The notes beneath the pieces are model-generated. The model saw nothing but the letters and a program-made list of their open reading frames with translations. It was not told where the DNA came from and made no database searches. Below are positions 1-4,739 of a stretch of DNA of 5,147 bases, piece by piece (positions within the stretch are counted from its first letter, which is position 1; every line of letters begins with the position of its first letter). Source of the DNA: Actinomycetes bacterium (GTDB taxonomy: Bacteria > Actinomycetota > Thermoleophilia > Solirubrobacterales > Solirubrobacteraceae); NCBI GenBank assembly GCA_023429855.1, contig JAEZDB010000056.1, positions 1 through 5,147 on the forward strand, given 5' to 3'. The position numbers were made by a program, and so were the translations under genes.

Positions 1-3
1 GCT

Positions 4-2244
4 CTACGCGGCGCCGCGCAGCACCGTTGCGACCGGTGCTGGCCCGGGGCCGACGAGCGGGGCGACGGCGACGCGGTTGCGCCCTGCGCGCTTGGCTTCG
101 TAGAGGGCGGCGTCGGCGCGACGCGACACCGCGTCGAAGTCGAAGGCCTCCCCCGAGGCCGTCGCGGCGACGCCAAAGGAGCCGGTGATGTGGACGTCGT
201 CCACGTCGACGTCGGCGAGCGCGCAGCGCAGGGACTCCGCCAGCTTGGAGGCGTCGTCTTGCCCGCTCGGGATCACGACGACGAACTCGTCGCCGCCGAG
301 CCGGAAGCCCCACTCGAGCGCGTGCAGCTTGGAGCGCGTCGCCGTGCCGACGGCGCGGAGCACCGCGTCGCCGACGGCGTGGCCGTACTCGTCGTTGAGG
401 CCCTTGAAGTGGTCGACGTCGAACGCGATCACCGAGATGCGCGCCGCACCGCCCTGCGCCTCATGGTCGATCTCCGCGAGGCGCGACTGCAGCGCCGAGC
501 GCGTGAGCAGGCCCGTCAGCGGGTCGACCACGGCCTTGGTGCGGAACTCGATCGCGGAACGCCCAGGCACGCTGCTCATCAGGGCGATGCCGACGATCAC
601 GAGCAGCGGCGGGACGACCAGGCCGGGGCTCGAGCTGAGGAGGTCGGGGCGCGCGAACGCGCCGCCCAGCACCGTGAGCACGACGGTGATCGTGAGGTTG
701 ACCTGCACGCCGCGGGTGGCGAACACGGCCGTCATGCCGCTCAGCATCGGCGCGAAGAGCATGAGGAGGTAGGGCTCGCCGCCGACGGCGATCAGGGCTC
801 CGGCGAAGATCGCGAGCTGCACGCTGAGCCAAGCGGCGCCGAGCCAGTACTCCGGGCGCTTGAGGCGGCCGATGGCCCGCTCCACCGCGTGGTAGGCGAC
901 GAGCGGCAGCACGGCGGGGGCCATCAGCTCCCAGCCGATCCACGGAATGCTCGCGGCCAGCGCCAGGCCGACGAAGCCGAGCGCGCCGTGGTGGGTCCGC
1001 GAAAGCGCTTTCGCGGTAGTGCGCATGTGCTCGCGCTCGAACTCGCCGCGCACCAGCCAGTTGCCATGGTCGCTGCCCAGCGCGACCGACGTGGCGGCGC
1101 TGGTGAGCACGTCAGTGGCTTCCGCGACCGCAGCCGCGTCGGCGGCGCTCAGCGGTGCCTTGTCGGGCGCGGTGCTGCGAGGCGTCGGGACCTCGCCGTC
1201 CTGCGCGAGCACCGCCAGGCTCGTCAGGGTGCCGAGGCTGACGCGGTCGCGCCCGGTGCGTTTGGACTGGTAGAGCGCTTGGTCGGCAGCTTCGATGATC
1301 CGCGCCACGGGGTGCTGATCGAGGGTCGCGGCGGCGATCCCGAACGACATCGTTGTATCGCGGTCGACGATCGGTTCGGCGCGCACGGCGACGCGCAGCC
1401 GCTCAGCGACCTCTTCGACGTCGGTCTCCTCCGCGCCGGCCATGAGCACGGCGAACTCCTCGCCGCCCACGCGATACACCGGCGTGAGCGGGCCGAGCAC
1501 GCTGCGCATCCGGCGCACCACCTCACGGAGGACCATGTCGCCCGCGTCATGCCCGAGCTGGTCGTTGACCTGTTTGAAGTGGTCGAGATCGGCCATGACC
1601 ACACCCACCCGCAGCGGCAGCACGTGCGCCTGCGCGGTCAGCTCGGAGACGCGCGCTTCGAGCGCGTAGCGGTTGAGCGCGCCCGTGAGCGGGTCGATCA
1701 TCGCGGTGTCTCGCGACTCCACATCGAGGCGGCGGATCATCGCGGCCGGCAGGATCACGCACAGCATCACGCCCAGGGGGATGAAGAGCAGCGGCGGCAG
1801 CTCAGCCAGCCGGACCGGATCGATCGCGAACGCCGCGCCGGTCATGAGGGCGGTGCTCCAGACGGTGAACGCGACCATCCACCGGAACGGGAACATCGTG
1901 CCAGCCGCCATCGTCGGCAGGATCAGGAGGCCGAGCGCGTCGAGTTGGTAGATCTCGGCGACGGCGATCGTGCCGACGAGGCACAGCTGGCACCAGACGA
2001 GCGCCAGCGCCAGCGCGATCTCCGGTCGGCGGCTGTGGCGCATCGTGCGACCGAGTTGGGCGAACCCGACGACGATCGCCACGACGAACGGCAGGATCAG
2101 CGGCCCGTAGGCCGTCGTCGCAAAGACCGTGGTGACCGCGAGGACGGCCAGCGCAGGCTTGCGGGTACCGCGCAGCCGCCGCGCGAAGTCGACGACGCGT
2201 GCGCGCTCGACGCCGTCGAGCCTGAAACGGGTGGCGGATTCCAC
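4..2244 (-). CDS. Tandem-duplicated membrane diguanylate cyclase (two TM-GGDEF units in one chain)
   Basis: This 746-residue protein is predicted to make cyclic di-GMP from two GTP at the cytoplasmic face of the membrane. Unit 1 has about five or six hydrophobic helices (residues ~30-170) and a GGDEF domain (~180-337). A polar, Ala/Ser-rich linker follows (~340-415). Unit 2 has helices at ~421-558 and a GGDEF domain at ~570-727. Seen in domain 1: DPLTG at 184, metal-binding D219 in DLDHFK, N227, D236 and GGEEF at 260-264. Seen in domain 2: DPLTG at 574, D609, N617, D626 and GGDEF at 650-654. Both sites look catalytically complete. The tetrads where an RxxD I-site would lie read GPLT and HALE, so product inhibition at that site is probably absent. 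There is no EAL, HD-GYP or recognisable PAS domain. The membrane blocks resemble generic MASE-type sensors but I cannot name the family. The GTG start at 2244 is the first start after an in-frame TAG three codons upstream; no good Shine-Dalgarno sequence is visible. The stop codon is TAG at 4-6. The gene is transcribed divergently from the E1/E2 operon, with no evident functional link. Confidence 0.93.
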   Translation of the reverse strand: MESATRFRLDGVERARVVDFARRLRGTRKPALAVLAVTTVFATTAYGPLILPFVVAIVVGFAQLGRTMRHSRRPEIALALALVWCQLCLVGTIAVAEIYQLDALGLLILPTMAAGTMFPFRWMVAFTVWSTALMTGAAFAIDPVRLAELPPLLFIPLGVMLCVILPAAMIRRLDVESRDTAMIDPLTGALNRYALEARVSELTAQAHVLPLRVGVVMADLDHFKQVNDQLGHDAGDMVLREVVRRMRSVLGPLTPVYRVGGEEFAVLMAGAEETDVEEVAERLRVAVRAEPIVDRDTTMSFGIAAATLDQHPVARIIEAADQALYQSKRTGRDRVSLGTLTSLAVLAQDGEVPTPRSTAPDKAPLSAADAAAVAEATDVLTSAATSVALGSDHGNWLVRGEFEREHMRTTAKALSRTHHGALGFVGLALAASIPWIGWELMAPAVLPLVAYHAVERAIGRLKRPEYWLGAAWLSVQLAIFAGALIAVGGEPYLLMLFAPMLSGMTAVFATRGVQVNLTITVVLTVLGGAFARPDLLSSSPGLVVPPLLVIVGIALMSSVPGRSAIEFRTKAVVDPLTGLLTRSALQSRLAEIDHEAQGGAARISVIAFDVDHFKGLNDEYGHAVGDAVLRAVGTATRSKLHALEWGFRLGGDEFVVVIPSGQDDASKLAESLRCALADVDVDDVHITGSFGVAATASGEAFDFDAVSRRADAALYEAKRAGRNRVAVAPLVGPGPAPVATVLRGAA
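67..990 (-). repeat. Internal duplication, unit B (residues ~419-726)
   Basis: This is the second copy of the unit. Landmarks are K-R-P-E at 462-465, DPLTG at 574-578, DVDHFK at 609-614, GGDEF at 650-654 and AALY at 712-715. All are offset by 390 residues (1170 bp) from unit A, so there is no net insertion or deletion between the copies over about 300 residues, including the membrane part. The GGDEF domain is better conserved than the membrane helices. Confidence 0.85.
997..1016. promoter_or_regulatory. Perfect 20-bp intragenic palindrome, LacI-operator-like
   Basis: The left half CCGCGAAAGC and right half GCTTTCGCGG are exact reverse complements with no spacer. The core GAAAGC/GCTTTC with a central CG resembles operators bound by LacI/GalR-family repressors. 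It lies inside the diguanylate cyclase gene, spanning codons ~410-416 just before the second membrane block. In the reading frame it uses AAA for Lys and CTT for Leu, which are uncommon choices in this G/C-ending gene. The palindrome itself is certain; its role as a protein-binding site is inference. Confidence 0.5.
1237..2160 (-). repeat. Internal duplication, unit A (residues ~29-336)
   Basis: This is the first copy of the membrane-plus-GGDEF unit in the diguanylate cyclase. Landmarks are R-R-P-E at 72-75, DPLTG at 184-188, DLDHFK at 219-224, GGEEF at 260-264 and QALY at 322-325. Each has its counterpart exactly 390 residues later in unit B. The similarity is at protein level; the nucleotide sequences are clearly diverged, so the duplication is old. 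Confidence 0.85.
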
Positions 2245-2282
2245 AATCCACTAATCGGACGGTCAACCCGAAAACTCGACTG

Positions 2283-2290
2283 TTGCGCAA
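2283..2290. promoter_or_regulatory. TTGCGCAA palindrome
   Basis: This perfect 8-bp palindrome lies about 40 bp upstream of the diguanylate cyclase start, in a locally A+T-richer stretch. The position suits an operator for the cyclase promoter. It is short enough to occur by chance, so a regulatory role is only a suggestion. Confidence 0.25.
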
Positions 2291-2470
2291 TCCGTGCTGC
2301 TCCGGGAGGCGGGGTACGGCGCGCACCCACGCCACGTTCTCCCAGCGTGTGCAGCACCGGACGAGCCTCGGAACTAGCGATTACCGTTGAAATGACGCCA
2401 CTTCCTTGCTGCGCGACAATGAACGTTGCCGCGCTGGTACCCCAAGTAGCAGCGGCACGCCCGGCCATCG

Positions 2471-2548
2471 GGCAACGGTCCAGTCCTGCGGAGATCGCGG
2501 GCCGAGACGTTCGCTCGGCCCAGCGTTTCGGCGCGCCCAACCGTTGCC
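2471..2548. repeat. Nested inverted repeat (9-bp outer arms, strong inner hairpin)
   Basis: The outer arms GGCAACGGT (2471-2479) and ACCGTTGCC (2540-2548) are perfect reverse complements. They enclose a perfect 8-bp stem GGGCCGAG (2499-2506) / CTCGGCCC (2514-2521) with a 7-nt loop. That stem gains three further pairs (2496-2498 with 2523-2525) if A2522 is bulged. No U-tract longer than three follows on either strand, so a typical intrinsic terminator is unlikely. It lies 45-122 bp upstream of the E1-alpha start and could be an operator pair or a structured leader. Confidence 0.55.
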
Positions 2549-2560
2549 ATCGCAAATGCG

Positions 2561-2574
2561 GCGCCGCCCGGCGC
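2561..2574. repeat. 14-bp inverted repeat next to the E1-alpha promoter candidate
   Basis: GCGCCG (2561-2566) and CGGCGC (2569-2574) are perfect inverted arms separated by CC. The element occupies the position expected for the -35 region if TAGGTT at 2581 is the -10 box. It could therefore be an operator, although such GC-only repeats are common in this base composition. Confidence 0.3.
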
Positions 2575-2580
2575 GGTGGA

Positions 2581-2586
2581 TAGGTT
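2581..2586 (+). promoter_or_regulatory. Candidate -10 box for a leaderless E1-alpha transcript
   Basis: TAGGTT fits the TAnnnT pattern of actinobacterial -10 elements and ends 6 nt before the GTG at 2593. Transcription could therefore begin at or next to the start codon. No Shine-Dalgarno sequence is well placed (the purine-rich GGTGGA ends 12 nt upstream), which agrees with a leaderless mRNA. No recognisable -35 hexamer lies 16-18 bp upstream. Confidence 0.35.
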
Positions 2587-2592
2587 TCGCGT

Positions 2593-3684
2593 GTGAACAC
2601 GCCGGTCACCAGCGCGCACCAGCGGCCCCTCCCCGACCCGGCAACGGCACGCGACTGGCTCGGGTCCATGCAGCTGCTGCGCCGCTTCGACGAGCGCGCC
2701 GGCGAGCTCTACGGCGCCGGCCAGATCGGCGGGTTCCTCCACCTCGCAATCGGCGAGGAGGCCGCGATCGTCGGCGCCACGCGCGCCCTCGAAGACCGCG
2801 ACTGGCTCCTCACGACGTTCCGCGCGCACTCGCACGCCCTCGCTCGCGGGAGCGAGCCGTCGCGTGTGATGGCCGAGTTGTTCGGCCGGGTCGGCGGGCT
2901 CTGCCACGGCCGCGGCGGCGCGATGCACATGACCGACGTGGAGCGGCGCTTTCTCGGCGGGTTCGGCGTGGTCGGCGGGCACCTGCCGGTCGCTGCCGGT
3001 GCCGCGCTCGCGTCGACCTACCAGGGCCGCGCCGAGGTCACGATGGCCGTCCTTGGCGAGGGCGCCTCGGGCAACGGCGTCTTCGGCGAGTCGCTCGGTC
3101 TGGCCGCCAAGTGGAACCTGCCGCTCGTGCTCGTCGTCGTCCGCGCGGTGGGCGGCTACGCCACCGAGGCCGACGCCGCCGGCGTCGCCGCCGAACTCGC
3201 GCGCCAGGCCGAGGGGCTCGGCATCAAGACGCTTGCGTGCAACGGCATGGACATCGTCGACACGCACGCCGTCTGCTCCGACGCCGTGCGGATCGCGCGG
3301 ACCGAGCGCCGCCCGGTGCTCGTGCAGGTGTCGACCCACCGCGCGCCGACCCCCTCACCGACCGACCCGCGCCCGAAGGGCGAGCGCGACGAGATCACCG
3401 CGTGGAAGGGCCGCGATCCGCTCGCGGTCTTCGGCGACCGCCTCGTCGAGGTCGGGCTGCTCGAGAGCGCTGACCGCGCGCGTCTGCAGATGCAGGTCGG
3501 CGCGGTCATCGAGCAGTCCGTCAGCTTCGCGGGCCGCTCGCCGCACCCCGAGCCCGAGGCGCTCTACGAGCACGTGCTCGCCCCTGGCGGCTCGGGCAGC
3601 GCGTGGCGCAGCTTCGACGTACGCGGCACCGCAGTCCAGGCCGAAGCCGCAGCAGGGCCGCACCCCCGCGAGGCGTCGAAGTGA
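2593..3684 (+). CDS. 2-oxoacid dehydrogenase E1 alpha subunit, divergent ThDP site (pdhA/acoA type)
   Basis: This 363-residue protein belongs to the E1-alpha family (dehydrogenase E1 component), the ThDP-binding half of an alpha2beta2 2-oxoacid decarboxylase in the cytoplasm. Family hallmarks seen: LRRFDERAGELY (~29-40), GGFLHLAIGEEA (~46-57), TTFRAHSHALARG (~74-86) with the active-site-type H79, GRGGAMHM (~106-113), FLGGFGVVGG (~120-129) and the GEGASGNG...AAKWNLP core (155-177). Length is normal. The ThDP/Mg2+ motif is degenerate: GDG is GEG (E156); the usual ENNGYAMGT segment reads V-R-A-V-G-G-Y-A (183-190), two residues longer and without the Asn ligand; the GHS histidine of the phosphorylation-loop region is P254. 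The GTG at 2593 is the first start after an in-frame TAG at 2581. It overlaps the E1-beta start by 4 bp (GTGA), implying translational coupling. Pyruvate, acetoin or branched-chain substrate cannot be fixed from alpha alone. Family assignment is secure; catalytic competence is doubtful. Confidence 0.9.
   Translation: MNTPVTSAHQRPLPDPATARDWLGSMQLLRRFDERAGELYGAGQIGGFLHLAIGEEAAIVGATRALEDRDWLLTTFRAHSHALARGSEPSRVMAELFGRVGGLCHGRGGAMHMTDVERRFLGGFGVVGGHLPVAAGAALASTYQGRAEVTMAVLGEGASGNGVFGESLGLAAKWNLPLVLVVVRAVGGYATEADAAGVAAELARQAEGLGIKTLACNGMDIVDTHAVCSDAVRIARTERRPVLVQVSTHRAPTPSPTDPRPKGERDEITAWKGRDPLAVFGDRLVEVGLLESADRARLQMQVGAVIEQSVSFAGRSPHPEPEALYEHVLAPGGSGSAWRSFDVRGTAVQAEAAAGPHPREASK
3670..3673 (+). 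promoter_or_regulatory. Ribosome binding site for E1 beta
   Basis: GAGG inside the last codons of E1 alpha sits 7 nt before the GTG at 3681. It supports that start over the in-frame GTG at 3603, which would add 26 residues not typical of the family. Confidence 0.6.
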
Positions 3685-4664
3685 GCCGCACGCTGACCTA
3701 CCGCGAGGCGCTGAACGAGGCGCTGCGCGAAGAGCTCGACCGCGACCAGCGCGTCCTCCTGATCGGTGAGGACATCGGCCAGTTCGACGGCGCGTTCCGC
3801 GTCACCAAGGGCCTGCTGGCCGACTACGGCGAGCAGCGCGTCCGCGACACGCCCAGCGCGCAGGAGAGCATCGTCGGTGTCGGCGTGGGGGCGGCGCTCG
3901 TGGGGCTGCGACCGGTCGTCGAGCTCATGACGATCACGGCGGCCCTCCGCGCGCTCGACCAGATTGCGATCAGCGCGTCGCAGGCGCGCTTCCAGTCCGG
4001 CGGGCAGCTCACCGTGCCGCTCGTGCTGCGGGCACCGCAGGGTGGCGGCCACCAGCTCGGCCCCACGCACTCGCACAGCTTCGAGTCGCTGCTGCTCTCG
4101 ATCCCTGGCCTGCTGGTCGCCGCGCCGTCGACGCCCGCCGACGCCAAAGGGCTGCTGAAGTCGGCGGTCCGCAGCGACGACCCGGTCTTCGTGATCGAGC
4201 ACGAGTCGCTCTACGGGGCCAAGGGCGAGGTGCCCGAAGGCGACCACCTCGTGCCGTTCGGCGAGGCCGTGATCCGCAGGCCCGGACGCGACCTCACGAT
4301 CCTCGGCATCTCGCGCGGCGCGACGACCGCCCTCGACGGCGCCGATGTGCTCGAGCGTGAGCACGGCGTGTCGGCTGAGGTGATCGACCCGCGCACGCTC
4401 CGCCCGCTCGACCTGCCGACGATCATCGCGTCGGTGCAGCGCACGAACCGGCTGCTGATCGTCGAGGAGGGCTGGCCGCAGGGCGGCGTCGGCGCCACGA
4501 TCGCCGCACTCGTGCAGGAGCAGGCGTTCGACTACCTCGACGGGCCGGTGCTCCGCGTTGCCGGCGCCGAGGCGCCGATCGGCTACAGCCGCGTGCTCGA
4601 ACGCGCCGCGCAGGCGGGCGCTCGCGAGGTCGCACAGGCCGCGCTGGCCGCGCTCGGGCGTTAG
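3681..4664 (+). CDS. 2-oxoacid dehydrogenase E1 beta subunit (pdhB type), activating Glu replaced by Gln
   Basis: This 327-residue protein has the normal E1-beta length and order: transketolase-like pyrimidine-binding domain (~4-180) followed by the C-terminal transketolase domain (~195-317). Seen: YREALNEALREEL (~7-19), GEDIGQFDGAFRVTKGL (~29-45), GLRPVVELMT (~75-84), GGGHQLGPTHSHSFE (~121-135) with conserved H130, PGLLVAAPSTPADAKGLL (~142-159), DPRTLRPLD (~236-244) and EEGWPQGGVGA (~262-272). The EEGWPQ form is more typical of pyruvate dehydrogenase than of branched-chain enzymes. After DTP (56-58), the family normally has a Glu three residues on that activates the ThDP aminopyrimidine. Here that position is Q61 (CAG at 3861-3863), with E62 next to it. 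The GTG start is set by the GTGA overlap with E1 alpha, the GAGG ribosome site and family alignment. It should pair with E1 alpha and deliver to the downstream E2. Confidence 0.92.
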   Translation: MSRTLTYREALNEALREELDRDQRVLLIGEDIGQFDGAFRVTKGLLADYGEQRVRDTPSAQESIVGVGVGAALVGLRPVVELMTITAALRALDQIAISASQARFQSGGQLTVPLVLRAPQGGGHQLGPTHSHSFESLLLSIPGLLVAAPSTPADAKGLLKSAVRSDDPVFVIEHESLYGAKGEVPEGDHLVPFGEAVIRRPGRDLTILGISRGATTALDGADVLEREHGVSAEVIDPRTLRPLDLPTIIASVQRTNRLLIVEEGWPQGGVGATIAALVQEQAFDYLDGPVLRVAGAEAPIGYSRVLERAAQAGAREVAQAALAALGR

Positions 4665-4680
4665 GTCGCTGAGAGAATCC

Positions 4681-4702
4681 CTGCACGGGAGCGGCCGTGC
4701 GG
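4681..4702 (+). other. Small hairpin between E1 beta and E2
   Basis: GCACGG (4683-4688) pairs perfectly with CCGTGC (4695-4700) around a 6-nt loop. It can be extended by a U-G and a C-G pair to 4681/4702. What follows (TTCGTTCC) is not a U-tract, so this is at best a weak terminator. It may instead be an mRNA processing or stability element tuning E2 relative to E1. The whole gap between E1 beta and E2 is 75 bp. Confidence 0.35.
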
Positions 4703-4720
4703 TTCGTTCCGCGGCGGGCG

Positions 4721-4730
4721 AAAGGTAAGG
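4721..4730 (+). promoter_or_regulatory. Ribosome binding site for E2
   Basis: The purine-rich stretch AAAGGTAAGG ends 9 nt before the GTG at 4740 and provides two AAGG-like cores. It favours that GTG over the next in-frame GTG at 4746. The overlapping TAAGGT (4726-4731) also fits a TAnnnT -10 pattern, with TTCGTT 17 bp upstream, so an extra internal promoter cannot be excluded; the match is weak. Confidence 0.5.
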
Positions 4731-4739
4731 TCCGTTGCC

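Larger units (their letters stand above)
2245..2592. other. Divergent intergenic region between the cyclase gene and the E1/E2 operon
   Basis: These 348 bp have no convincing gene on either strand; the open frames crossing them are extensions of antisense shadows. The parts near the cyclase start (about 2241-2290) and at about 2375-2430 are visibly richer in A+T than the genes, as expected of promoter DNA. Contents: an 8-bp palindrome TTGCGCAA at 2283-2290; a nested inverted repeat at 2471-2548; a 14-bp inverted repeat at 2561-2574; and a candidate -10 box at 2581-2586. No tRNA and no recognisable c-di-GMP riboswitch were seen. Confidence 0.8.

Noticed and set aside
145..160. GGCCTC/GAGGCC hairpin near the 3' end of the cyclase gene
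   Set aside because: It is in coding sequence, only 6 bp, with no T-tract; not a terminator.
2238..2266. Minus-strand promoter TTGACC - 17 bp - TGGAAT at the cyclase start
   Set aside because: The hexamers match fairly well, but transcription would begin inside the gene. The next usable start (around V55) would remove the first membrane helix that is part of the duplicated unit.
2387..2420. TTGAAA and GACAAT as a plus-strand promoter
   Set aside because: The spacer is 22 bp, too long for a standard sigma-70-type promoter.
190..2583. A 797-codon open frame on the plus strand antisense to the cyclase gene
   Set aside because: Its translation is a low-complexity mix of Arg, His, Asp, Glu and Ala with no domain. 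It mirrors the G/C third-position bias of the real minus-strand gene, which has clear GGDEF motifs.
2245..2592. Possible c-di-GMP riboswitch or tRNA in the intergenic region
   Set aside because: I could find no GEMM-like conserved core and no cloverleaf with a T-loop on either strand.
2576..2596. Six-codon upstream reading frame whose TGA overlaps the E1-alpha GTG
   Set aside because: It has no ribosome site and would lie upstream of the candidate transcription start; probably chance.
2839..2856. Perfect 7-bp hairpin CTCGCTC/GAGCGAG inside E1 alpha
   Set aside because: It lies in conserved coding sequence (LARGSE), and short GC-rich stems are expected at this base composition.
2374..3339. 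Minus-strand open frame opposite E1 alpha running into the intergenic region
   Set aside because: It is antisense to the motif-bearing E1-alpha frame, has an Arg/Ala/Glu-rich composition and no recognisable domain; a shadow of the coding bias.
3564..4364. Minus-strand 266-codon open frame opposite the E1 alpha/beta junction
   Set aside because: It is an antisense shadow without domains and lies over two well-supported genes.
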